This document shows, one piece after another, positions 1 to 10,899 of a DNA stretch of 40,405 nt. The DNA comes from Entamoeba invadens IP1. Taxonomy: Eukaryota; Evosea; Mastigamoebida; Endamoebidae. Positions within the stretch are counted from its first letter, which is position 1. Each line of letters opens with the position of its first letter. The notes beneath the pieces are model-generated. The model ran no database searches and was not told the origin of the DNA. It saw nothing but the letters and a program-made list of their open reading frames with translations. The translations under genes were made by a program, and so were the position numbers. The stretch is from the NCBI RefSeq assembly GCF_000330505.1, contig NW_004443705.1, positions 3,959-44,363 of the forward strand, read 5' to 3'.

Positions 1-1138
1 CGATTGAAGTCACTGAATTTGGTATTTCAATTTCTAGCGACTTACACGAGTAGAAACATCGTTTTTCGAGTATTTTTACACGACTTGTGATCGAGATATT
101 AGTCAAAATTTCACACCCTAAAAATGCACCTTTTCCAATTTTACTTACATTTTCTGGTACAATAACTTTTTCCAAATTAAAACAGTTACAAAAACACCTT
201 TTAGGAATTTCTTTTAATCCAAGAAGCTTGATGTCTTGAAGAAAAATACAATATCTAAAACACGTTTTGCCTATTTTCGAAACGCCATTGGGCAGCTGAA
301 CATCGACCAATGCATTGCAGAACTCAAAACACCCTTTATCTATTTCTGAAACATTTCCATTTATAATTACTGATTTCAAATTGGTGCAAGACCAAAATGC
401 ATTGCGCCTAATTGAACATTCACAATTTGATATATTAACTCTTTCCAACGAAAAACAATCCGCAAAACACATTTGATTGATATTTTGAATGTGAGAGGGA
501 AAAGTGACACTTTGTAGTGTTGTGCATTTAAAGAAACAAAAATCTGGAAGAACAGCAATTGTGTTGGGAATACTAATTGATGTTAACCCATAACATTGAT
601 TAAAACAATTTTCTCCAAAATTATTAACTGAATTTGGTATATTTAAAGAAGTGAGATCATAGCACTTTATAAAACAATGTGTTCCAATTTCTTGTAACAT
701 AGAATGTAGTGTTATTGATGTTAATCGTAAACATTCTGCAAAACAATTCGCTTGAAGACAAGTGACTGTATTTGGAATTTCTATAAATGATATTTGTGTT
801 TTAAAAAAGCATTCGTTTCCCAATTTTGTGACCATTTTTGGTATCACTTTTTCAAAATATTTGACTCGGTCTTCTTTCGTATAAATGACATTTTTATATT
901 GAATATTTGTGCCTTTGTGGATATGAACACAAATATATGTAACTGAACACCACACTTTAATTTGATAAAAGTTGATTTTATCTTTATTTACAATTGGAAG
1001 TGTGTATAAATTATCATTAAAAATATCTTTTCCAAAAGTTTTGTCTTCGTTGCACCTTATATTTAATGTTTCTAAATATGGAAAGTACTTTATAGTATTC
1101 TTATTAATAGAAATTGGGTTGAAATGGAACATTTCCAT
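1..1138 (-). CDS. BspA-like leucine-rich repeat protein, N-terminal part (runs off left edge)
   Basis: The minus frame is open from an ATG at 1138 to the window edge, about 379 codons. From about residue 105 it reads as a chain of roughly 23-residue repeats of the BspA/Treponema type. Each has a pattern like C-F-x-x-C-x-x-L-x-x-I-x-I-P-N-x-V-x-x-I, for example LTSISIPNTIAVLPDFCFF. The front carries a segment typical of Entamoeba members: FHFNPISIN, a divergent region, then VIYTKEDRVKYFEKVIP just before the repeats. I checked every line of 1-1138 and found no frameshift. Proteins of this large family are thought to act in surface attachment or protein binding; the specific role here is unknown. 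The coding frame continues upstream to an ATG at 1243 but is cut by a TAA (see 1139-1243). The product is therefore either N-terminally short or the gene is a pseudogene. The C-terminus is outside the window. Confidence 0.85.
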   Translation of the reverse strand, partial: MEMFHFNPISINKNTIKYFPYLETLNIRCNEDKTFGKDIFNDNLYTLPIVNKDKINFYQIKVWCSVTYICVHIHKGTNIQYKNVIYTKEDRVKYFEKVIPKMVTKLGNECFFKTQISFIEIPNTVTCLQANCFAECLRLTSITLHSMLQEIGTHCFIKCYDLTSLNIPNSVNNFGENCFNQCYGLTSISIPNTIAVLPDFCFFKCTTLQSVTFPSHIQNINQMCFADCFSLERVNISNCECSIRRNAFWSCTNLKSVIINGNVSEIDKGCFEFCNALVDVQLPNGVSKIGKTCFRYCIFLQDIKLLGLKEIPKRCFCNCFNLEKVIVPENVSKIGKGAFLGCEILTNISITSRVKILEKRCFYSCKSLEIEIPNSVTSI

Positions 1139-1243
1139 TGTGTATTTAAAAATTTTGATAACACAGATTTAGTCAATAAAGTTGTATATGGAATCGAAGC
1201 ACTGTGAAACAATCATCGTGTGGTATCTATCAAGTGAACTCAT
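1139..1243 (-). pseudogene. Upstream in-frame N-terminal extension of the LRR gene, interrupted by a TAA
   Basis: Reading on from the LRR gene in the same frame to an ATG at 1241-1243 gives a good match to the usual N-terminus of Entamoeba BspA-like proteins: MSSLDRYHTMIVSQCF, then YNFID, stop, ICVIKIFKYTM. The family normally has FINLICVNKKFK-like residues at this point. The stop (TAA on the minus strand, 1169-1171) therefore looks like a recent substitution, for example from TTA. No GT-AG intron that would remove it is visible. Translation could start at the ATG at 1138 instead, losing 35 residues. Confidence 0.65.
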
Positions 1244-1644
1244 GATTATAAATAAATGATTATAAGATTTAGCAATTTAAAAAATATAAAATAGGAACAA
1301 TACTAAATAAAACTGTTTTTTGTCTCGACTTTTTTATTTCTTTGAAAAAAAACACCAAATAATATGGGTTTGAAGAACAAATTGGTTTATTTCCAAAAAG
1401 AAGTAACCAAGTATAAATAAACATATTTTTTTAAATGAAATACGAAAAATATAAAATTAAAACTGGTAATCAATCTTTTTAACTCGTTTTCATTGTCAAT
1501 CTCCATTAGAGTATAAAATGTATGTTCTTTATATTGATTTATCTTCCGCTGTTGAATACTTTTAATAATTATAAATCATTTGTTTTATGTCAGAGTATCC
1601 ATTTATTTATTTATTTGTTTATTTATTTATTACGAACCATAATT

Positions 1645-2063
1645 TGCCGAATGAAAAAACTATCAAACCGACAAATGAAATAAATACGATTATATCAACA
1701 CGTTCAAAACAGAAACGTAATAATAATAAGTTTTTATTTTTTTCTTTTATTTAAACCCTTTTTTGCCTTCATACACAAAACAAATTTTTGAAATTTTTTA
1801 TTTATTTTTGTATCAACTCAAATTTGAATTGTATATTTTATAGCAAGGTGAAGTAGAGCTGCAATAATTTTCGAATTACTAAATTACTCAGTAATAGGTA
1901 ATTTCAGTAATTTTATTACCAAATAGTTAAATTACTCGGTAATCTAATAACTAAATTATCATCAAGGCAAAACTCAAAAATTAAACTCTACTATTTTTTT
2001 ATATTTTATTTTGAAATATTTTTATTTCGTGTTATTTATTGTTAAACAATTTTTCATTCGGCA
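1645..2063. repeat. Candidate small element with 14-bp inverted ends
   Basis: TGCCGAATGAAAAA near 1645-1659 is matched in inverse by TTTTTCATTCGGCA at 2050-2063. The roughly 390 bp between are AT-rich and non-coding. No convincing target duplication is seen, so this could be a decayed MITE or a chance pair in biased DNA. Confidence 0.35.
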
Positions 2064-2090
2064 TATTTTTAAAAATATTACCAAAACCCC

Positions 2091-2170
2091 AAAACAAAAC
2101 AAAACAAAACAAAACAAAAAATAAAAATAAAAATAAAAATAAAAATAAAAATAAAAATAAAAATAAAAAA
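2091..2170. repeat. Microsatellite: (AAAAC)n followed by (AAAAAT)n
   Basis: Five copies of AAAAC (2091-2115) run directly into about eight copies of a six-base A-rich unit ending in T (to about 2170). The tract makes both strands appear open but is not coding. Confidence 0.9.
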
Positions 2171-3920
2171 TATATGATAACAGTTAAAACACTCATTGTG
2201 GATAAAACAGTAAAATTAAACCTTTTCAATAATCCATATTAAAATTGTGTATTTCTTTCCTTTTAATAAATGTTATTTATTATGATTGTTTAAATCCTTT
2301 TATTGAAAATGTTATTACTGAAAACTACTAGAGAGAAATTATAGAATATCAATTAAATGAAAATAATTATTTTAGACTTTGTATATCAAATTAATTTTTT
2401 ACAATTATTAACTTTTGAATGAAAGCAATGATCATTTTTTTGCTTTCACGCATGTGTAATATACGAATCAAAATTTATAAATGTTGTAAATAGAAATATT
2501 CTCTTTATTTTATTGTGTTACTTTATAAATATTGTTTGATGTCTCATGATTATATTTAAAAATATAAGCATTTTAATTATGATAACAGAGTTTCTTAATA
2601 AAAATGTAACAGTTAATAATGAAATTATTAGACCAATTCATTTTATTAAATATTAACATTTTAAAAATAATGGTGTATCCATTAAACTGGAGCATACCTG
2701 TCGTTGTGTTATCAAAATACAATTCTCATTATGTTGTATAATTAAACAATGATAATTAAAAGACGTTTTAAAAACATAAAAATATTTGATTAAGTGCAAT
2801 TATCAATATAAGCTGTACTTTATTTTTTATCGCTGTAGTTATACAATTAAATAAATGAAATTAATTTTAATGTTAATTTGTTTGTTTTGTAATAATATTA
2901 TAGTAATTATACAAAAGTGACAAATAAAATCAAAAATTTTAATGTCATTATAATATATGTTTTAATTGAAAAAATAAATTGTCAATAAATATTCATGAAC
3001 ACAATTGAATATTTGTTGTTTGTTCATTCAAAATGATATCTTAATAAAATTTTAAAACTAATAATTAATAACACTATTTTAATGAGTTGAAAAAAATAAT
3101 ATATTATATTGTCAATAGAGTATCAAAAGATAAATACAACAATTAATTATCAATAAGTTTCTATTTTTTGAGCAAATGTGTTACCAATCAATAATTAAAC
3201 AGTGTGAAAACAAATTTGATTAATAATATAAAAAACAACCAAAATACAAAGTTTTTGTTGATAAATAAACAAAAACAGAATACTTTTTAAATCAACTATT
3301 TTTTTTAATATTAATATTTGTATTTAATAATACCAACAATGTAAACAACTATCAAATTGTGGTTGTAATACAACATTTACTCGATAAATATTTAAATAAA
3401 GGAAATAAAATATTTCGCATTGGTCACTGTTATTTATTATTTTGTCATTTTTTACTGGATAAATATAATTGTCAGGCTGATTTATGTAAATTATTTTTAA
3501 TTATAATTAATTTTAAAAGTTGTATTAGATAATGTGAATGTTTAATGTATTTAATACGATTAAGTAGTGGACTATTTTATTTTATTTAAAATATTATTAA
3601 TTTGTTTTTTACCACTTGGCCAAAACAAAAATTGAATTGATTGTTATTGTCCTTTTTTATTTTTTGATAACAAGTGATGTTTTTTAATGTTTTGTTGATA
3701 CATGTGTTTTACAATAAGCATTGATTTTAAATTAATATTAAATTATTAACCAAATAACAAATTAACTATTCAAATATTGTGGTTTTTTTGAAAAAATAAA
3801 AAATAAGCTAATTTCCCGATTTCAATTTGTATTTATTTTTTTGAAAAAACTAAATAAACAAAAAAATATTAAGTAATTTACAAATTATGGCAGCTCTAAG
3901 GCAATGTGTCCAAATTGTAT

Positions 3921-5128
3921 AGAGTCAGTCTGTAAACGTTGTACACTTTACGAATATTAGACTTGTTTTCAATTTTTTGGGGGGTATTAGGATAAAAACA
4001 AAAATAGCAACAAAAAATAAAAACGCACTATTGGGAAAAATCAAAAAAATCCCGAAAAATAGGATAAAAAACATGGAAAAGTCAAATGTACAACAGGGTC
4101 GGCCAAGATCCAGTTTTTAAACAACTTCGTGGCAATCTCTAATACGTGTCAGTTCATTTTTAGTTTTAGCATATTATTAACAAAAAACTAAAAAAGTTTT
4201 TTAGAGTTAAAATGTTTTTAAAAATTGGTAAAACTATAGTTAATGATTCAAACAAAATTTTTATATTGTTTAAATCATCATTCCATTGTGTTATAAAATA
4301 GTTTTAAAGAACAAAAATTGAACAGTAAATAACATATGAAATGGTAAAATGTAAAGTTTTTAAAATTAAATAACAATATTCACTCCTTATAATTGTTGTA
4401 TATACAGAAGATACTAACAACCAATAAAAATTATTAGAAATAGTTTTAGTGATTTCAACTTAAAATTTTTATTTAAACAATTAATATACCTTTTCAACAT
4501 ACACATTAATATTAATTGTTAATGTATGTATTTTTGTTATTTGACAAATGTATATTTGTCAATTTAACAAAGGTTTTGAATAGTTTATTCGTGTCCTTTT
4601 TAAATTATGGTATTAATTAATCAATCAAATAGAAGTGATTTTATTATCTTTAGCAATAATACAAAACAAAAAATGTATTATTTTTTCGAATGGAGTGAAT
4701 CATATTACGTTCAAAACAGTAAAACTTAATTTTAGTTCGTTTTCTTGATAAAAACTATAATTCATAATACGATAATAATCAATCAAAATAATTATTATCA
4801 CCCAAATAAAAAACAATTATCAGAGTAACTTTGAATAAGTTTTATTTGCATGTATAATTTACAATTGAAAGGTTTGGTGTACAATTAAATCAACACAAAA
4901 ATATTATTATATTGTATTTAAAGTAATTTAATAACATTTTGGTGTTTGATATAAATTATCGTTTTATTTTTTTTCATTTTATCATATGGTATAAATAATT
5001 GTGTTTTGTCATTTTCTTTTTGTTTTTCAAAAATGATAATGTTATTTACCATTTTATTGTTTTTTAAGTTTTTTCCAATAACATGATCGTTTGGCCGACC
5101 CTGTGTACAACATTTACGGACTGACTCT
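3921..5128. mobile_element. Non-autonomous DNA transposon (MITE-like), about 1.2 kb, with 26-bp inverted ends
   Basis: The left end (3921-3946, AGAGTCAGTCTGTAAACGTT then GTACAC) matches the inverse of the right end (5103-5128) at 24 of 26 positions. Flanks are AAATTGTAT (3912-3920) and AAATTGATT (5129-5137), a 7 of 9 match that could be an old 9-bp target duplication of Mutator type. A second, inner pair is perfect: CAGGGTCGGCCAA at 4094-4106 and its inverse at 5091-5103, each bordered by TGTACAA (4087-4093 and 5104-5110). On the right the inner and outer motifs are contiguous; on the left about 140 bp lie between them. The interior is AT-rich with no transposase. CAGGG ends are typical of hAT elements, so hAT or MULE ancestry are both possible. 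Confidence 0.7.
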
Positions 5129-5470
5129 AAATTGATTTTGATAATTTTTTTATAAACATCATCGCATTCAATGAATAAAAAATAAATTTATATATTTGTT
5201 CGAAATAATTCCAAATATTTTAGTATTATTTCTAGTTCATTTGTATATTAACTATTCATTTTAATATATAACCTAATATTAAAATAGTATATATAATTTC
5301 AAAATAATTAAAAGAACTATAATGTAAAATTAATGATATATTTACAAATAATAGAAATAACATTATAGAAATATTGGAACAATAAACTGAACTGTTATAT
5401 AGATATGATACAAGTCAATATATTGCATACGATGTCCTCAATATATTTACAAAACACCGTCAAACCCACG
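5129..5470. other. AT-rich 5' flank of the first TMK gene
   Basis: 342 bp of AT-rich sequence between the MITE and the first TMK. Two further in-frame ATGs lie at 5405 and 5432, but only the ATG at 5471 is followed directly by a signal peptide. No clear Entamoeba core-promoter motif was picked out. Confidence 0.5.
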
Positions 5471-8400
5471 ATGAATGCGTTGTGGTGTTTACTTGTGATG
5501 TTATTGATTGGTGTGTCCTCTAAAACGTGCGAAGCCGGGTATTTCCAAAGTGGAGTTGATTGTGTAGAGTGTAAAAATGGCTATTATTCTGTTGGAGGGA
5601 CTGTTCTCAACTGCACAAAATGTGACGAATTGTGTGCGACCTGCGATAAAACAAATGGGAATTGCACAAGTTGTGTTGGTGGGTGTAGTTTCAATGGTCG
5701 TAGCTGCTTGTTGTGTCCAGCTGGGTATTCCTCACATGGGGGAACAAGTACATGCACAGTGTGTCATAGTGGTTATTACTCGTTTGGTGGTGCTTCTGTG
5801 TGTTCAAGTTGTGATTCTACATGTGGTAGTTGTGATAGAACAAATGGCAACTGCACAACATGTAATTCTGGTTATATATTGACGGATGGCAAATGCACAC
5901 CATGTCGGGCAGGGACGTATCCAAGTGGCGACATGTGTGTGGAGTGTCCAACTAACTATTACTCATCAAGCGGTTCCGCTTCATGTAGAAAGTGTGACAC
6001 GACGTGTGTGACATGCAATTCAACGAATGGGTATTGCACATCGTGTCAAATTGGATATGCCACCAACAACAAAGTGTGTACAATGTGTGCGGTCGGGTAT
6101 TACGAGCACAATAACGCATGCAAACAATGTGAGAATGGGACGCATTCATCGACAGGTGGGAGTACTGCGTGCACGCCGTGTCAGGGCGGGTATTACAGTC
6201 TGATTGGGTATTCCGAGTGTGTACATTGTGCTGATGTGTGTGGTGATCACTGTGATGCTGCAAGTGGGAAGTGTCTGAGTTGCATAAGTGGATATGTCTT
6301 ACAACCAACAGGCCAGTGTGTTGGCTGTGAAAGGTGGGCAATATGCAAATGCAGCAACTAACGGCTGCAAGTTGTGTGCTGCTGGAACGTATTCAGAGCA
6401 TAATGCAACTTCGTGCACAAGTTGTGGTGATGATACGTATTCCAAAGAAGGTGCCACCAGATGTAAGGCATGTTTATCTGTTTGCAACACCTGTGACAAA
6501 ACAACTGGTGAGTGTCTGACGTGCTATTCAGGGTATCAACTGAACGCCTCACAGAGCTGTGAGATATGCCAACGTGGCACACACTCATATGGCACAAAAT
6601 GTGATGATTGTGAAGAGATGAAATACCAAAGTGAAGAGGGGCAGTCTGTCTGTCTTGCATGCAGCACAAACTGTGCGTCGTGTGACAAAACAAACGGGAA
6701 GTGCACCACATGCAAAGCTGGATAGGCTATATTGATGGAAGTTGTACATTGTGTCATGATGGCTACTATTCCACAGGCGGGACTGGCAGTTGCAAACCGT
6801 GTCCAGTTATTTGTGATAATTGCATCAGAGAGAGTGGCGTGTGCTCGTCGTGTTCATCTGGTTTTAAGAAAGTTGGAGGTGAATGTACATCGTGTGCATC
6901 AAATGGGAATTGCAATACGTGTGATTCAGACGAAAATGAGAGCAACAGGGTGTGTGTTGAATGCGCAGAGAATTACTATTTAAATGATGAAGACAACAGT
7001 TGCAACTTGTGCAACACAATTGATCCCAATTGTGTGAAATGTTCACGAAATGCAAAAGTGTGTGTTGCTTGCAAAGACGACTTTGTGACAGATGGCACTT
7101 CGTGTTACAAGTGTGGTGCAAGCGAAGTCAAAATCGACACACAGAGCTGCATGAAGTGTTATGACGCCATCAACAACTGCAACAACTGCACTTTCAACAA
7201 CACCAACTTTGTGTGTGTTGGATGTTTTGCGCCATATGTGGTGTCAACTAACAGCAAGTCGTGTGTGTTGGGTTACACTGAGGGTACTTATTACAACTAC
7301 GACATAAAGAAATCAATATTGAATTATGATAATTGTGTGAAACAGGTGAACACAACGTGCATACAATGTAAAAACACTCTGCTTGTCAATGGGAGTTGCA
7401 TTGATGTTGAGAGTAACTGTGTAAGACACTCGACAACGACGTGTGATGTGTGTGCGACAGAAACCATCACAACAGCAAACTGTGGAGAAACAGCAGACAA
7501 CTGCAAATACACAAAAGTTGTGAGTGGCGTTGGTGAGTGTCTCCAATGCAAAAGTGACGAGTTGTGTGGACTGCAACAGCAGCACTGCGCAATATCAAAC
7601 AACTCATTTTGTTATTTGGCAGCAATTGGATATTTTTCAACAATAAATGGAATTTTGGAGTGTATGAGTGGCAGTCTTTGTATTCAAATCAATCAAAATG
7701 AAATTGATTATAAGTGTGCAAATCCATATGTGTTTGATAGCAATTACAAATGTCATGCCGATGTCAAATGCAACACAAGAAAGTCGAGTGATTGTGTTGG
7801 ATGCATCACAAATCACCACATTGAAGACCACACGTGCACACAAAACACAATTGCAAACTGTGAAATCCAAAACAAAGACATTTGCATCAAATATGATGCA
7901 ACAACAATCACATCAGATGGGAAGTGTTACCCAACTGACAATTTGGACTGTGCTGTGTTTGATGGCGTCTGCAAGAAGTGTGCAGCAGACAAGTACAAAA
8001 CACTTGAGAGGTGTGAGTTGATTGAGACACATTTCCCGTCATGTCAGTCAGTTGTTGGCGAACACTGCGCTGAGTGTCAAACCAAGCACAATTTGATCAA
8101 CGGCATTTGTGTGACAAATACACTACAAAACACAGCAAAAACTTATTTCAAATCAATTTCAAATCAATTGCAAAACACACAACAAACAAATGATATTAAC
8201 AACAACACCAAAACAACACCAAAAGCAGACCAAAACGATGAGTCGAATTGCATTGAAAAGAGTTCAAAAGGGTGTTTGCGATGTGGTGACACGCATTACA
8301 TCCAAAACGGCGTTTGTGTGAAGTGCGAGTACCCCTGCACACACTGCTCCAATCTGACATTCTGCACAAAGTGTGACCAATACTCGTATCCAAACACAAA

Positions 8401-10254
8401 TGGGGATTGCACAACACTTGGAGAAATCATCACAACATGTCTGGCAATGATGCCAAATTACGATGGATGCGCTATTTGCAAAGATGGATACAAACGATCC
8501 ACCGATGGCAAAAGTTGTGACAAATGCGATGAGTCGTGTGCAAAATGTGATGTCTTTGGCAACTGCATTGACTGCAACAACACATTCTATCGCATTGATA
8601 CAAGCAATAAATACTGCAGACCACAAAGTGAGTTAATTGGGTGTCTCAACACAAGCACTTATGGCTGCTTGATATGTGGCGATGGGTACTATTTACACAC
8701 AAATGTGTGTGATAAGTGTGATGACAACTGCACACTCTGCACATCACTGAATGAGTGCACAAGTTGTCTTGCAACACACATTTTAGTCGACTCACAGTGT
8801 GTCCATTTCTCAACTGTTTCAAATTGTGTTTCTGCATCAAACAACAAGTGCACGCAATGTGCTGACAATTTCAAAGTCAATCCAGAAGGCACTCAATGCG
8901 ATAAAACGACAAATTATGGTTTGGTCGTCGTACTTCCTGTTGTCATGACATTAGTAGTTTTGGTATTATTAACTTTAATGATAATCATAATATTCTATCT
9001 CATTAATAAAAAACAAAAAACAGATAAAGAAGATGCTATTTGTGTGTTTGAAATGAAAAAATCGAATATTTCAATGAAAGTACTTGGAAACAACATTCTG
9101 ACAAATAAGACTGAAATTTGTTTTAATAATAATGATGACACAAAAGACTTTATTAAAGTTAATTTCGAAAGTCGAGAACTTCTTTGTGTTGGGAACAAAG
9201 GAAAAGGAAATCTAAAAGTCCAAATCACAACACCAAACACCAAAAAAAATATTTAATGAGAACAGAACCAAAGTTAGTGACTTTAAAGAGTGGATTTGCG
9301 TGCGAATTTGAAGTCTTTTTAACACCATATTGTACTTTCAATTTAGAAGACAAAATCGCAATTGTCTCGTTAGATTTAAACAGTGGAATGTCTTCAATGT
9401 CTTATGTTATTATAAATGCGAAGACTGAAAACTCGACATGTCTTGACTACGATGAGTTAATTGAAGAAAAGAAGCTTGGTGAGGGGTCTTTTGGTATTGT
9501 GTACAAAGGAATGTACAGAGGAAATGTTGTTGCAATTAAAAAGATGAAACAAATAAACAACTCAGATGAAAAAAAATCAATTGATGAGTTTGAGAAGGAA
9601 GTTGCCATGTTGGACAAGTTCAGATGTGATTACATTGTCCACTTCTATGGCGCCGTTTTTATACCAAACAAGATATGTATGGTCACCGAATTTGCACAAT
9701 TTGGGAGTTTACAAGACTTAATTAAACACAAAAGAAGTGATGAAATTGAGACCAAGTTGCGAGTTAAAATGTTACTTGATGCAGCTAAAGGTATTTCATA
9801 TTTACACAAGAATGGGATATTACACAGAGACATCAAACCAGACAACATTCTTGTGTTCTCACTTGATGTAAATGAAAAGGTGAATGCAAAATTGACAGAC
9901 TTTGGAAGTGCAAGAAACGTCAATCTACTGATGACTAACATGACTTTCACTAAAGGTATTGGAACGCCAATTTATATGGCACCTGAGATTTTAAAACGAG
10001 AGAAATACACTAAAAGCGCGGACATTTTTTCTTTCGGAGTGACTATGTATGAGGTGGTTGGGTGGAGTGAGGCATATAAAAAAGATAGCTTTAAATACCC
10101 ATGGAAAATAGCAGAGTTTGTGATGTCAGGTAAACGACTTGAAAGAAAAGAAAAAATGCCAATACCTCTGTATGATGTTATTAAAATGTGTTGGGTACAG
10201 GAACAAACTAACAGAATAACAATTGATAAAATAGTTGATTTACTGGCTTTTTAA
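5471..10254 (+). pseudogene. Cysteine-rich transmembrane receptor kinase (TMK), broken by three frameshifts
   Basis: The chosen start, MNALWCLLVMLLIGVSSKTC, gives a signal peptide. The ectodomain (to about 8900) is full of CxxC repeats: first GCC2/GCC3-like units (GYYSxGGxxxCxxC), then furin-like units. A membrane segment follows at about 8920-9000, then a juxtamembrane region and a tyrosine-kinase-like domain. The kinase keeps GEGSFG (9481-9498), VAIKK, HRDIKPDN (from 9823), DFG (9898) and MAPE, so its catalytic residues are intact. Three lesions break the frame: a +1 shift near 6329-6336; a net +2 shift near 6717-6729, best explained by a 5-bp insertion after CKAG; and a -1 shift in the run of eight A at 9242-9249. 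Reading around each lesion continues the same repeat pattern without loss. In E. histolytica TMKs are surface receptors, one of which acts in phagocytosis; that role is not shown here. Sequencing error is possible, particularly at the A-run. Confidence 0.85.
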
Positions 10255-10899
10255 AAATGTAAGTGTTGTTTAATAAATTGTTTTAATGTTTGAAATAAGA
10301 GCTAAATTATTATATTTTGTTTGAATTTGTTATACATTAATTAAAATCCAAATTCGGTTAATATTTGTTGTATTATTGACAAAATATAAATAGAGAAACT
10401 GAAAAATTGCAAACATAATAAATTTGTACACAAATCAAATTGTCAATTTTATAAAAATGTATTTTTTATTCGATTGTAATTATATTTATTGTGACAAATG
10501 AATTAAACTTGATTCGTGTTATACTAAATGGTTAGTCGTATTTTAAACTATTTTGCCATTATAAAATTATCCGTGAAATTGCTAAATGTTTTTATCAACA
10601 TAACATTCAAAAAGGTTTTAAAACTTGACTGTTTCAATTATATGTTATAGACTTTATATATTTTTTAAATATAACAAATTTTTTACAAATTTTAAGTAAA
10701 TTTCATATTCTTGTTAAATCTTTTTTAATTTCGATGTTTCATTGAATTGAATAATAAAAACAATAAACATTAAACGATAAAATAACTCGCTATTATATTC
10801 AAAAAACTTATTAATAATATTGTTTTAGTTTAAATATAATATGATTTAATGTAGATAACATTAATTCAATTAAATTTCATCTTAAAAATTCAAATTCGA
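10255..10899. other. AT-rich intergenic region
   Basis: About 640 bp of AT-rich DNA between the first TMK and the next gene. No coding frame is visible. Its last bases contain a match to the Entamoeba initiator (10884-10892). Confidence 0.6.
10884..10892 (+). promoter_or_regulatory. Initiator (Inr) match, AAAAATTCA
   Basis: AAAAATTCA is the published Entamoeba Inr consensus. It lies 7 bases before the ATG at 10900, giving the very short 5' leader usual in this genus. In such AT-rich DNA a 9-base match is only moderate evidence. Confidence 0.5.

Larger units (their letters stand above)
1244..3920. other. AT-rich intergenic DNA, no gene seen
   Basis: About 2.7 kb of very AT-rich sequence with no open frame that looks coding. 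The two overlapping frames near 2032-2242 only reflect simple repeats. It contains a short inverted repeat pair (1645-2063) and a tandem A-rich microsatellite (2091-2170). Nothing else is recognisable. Confidence 0.7.

Noticed and set aside
2032..2242. Overlapping open frames on both strands
   Set aside because: They are created by the AAAAC/AAAAAT microsatellite and encode only low-complexity Phe/Leu or Lys/Asn runs.
5952..8892. Several antisense and alternative-frame ORFs of 60-130 codons, His/Cys-rich
   Set aside because: They are shadows of the Cys-rich TMK coding sequence; TGT/TGC repeats read in other frames give His/Thr-rich products.
9242..9249. Programmed frameshift in the A8 run of the first TMK
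   Set aside because: The intact paralogue reads through this region in one frame without such a run, and two other unrelated frameshifts lie upstream.
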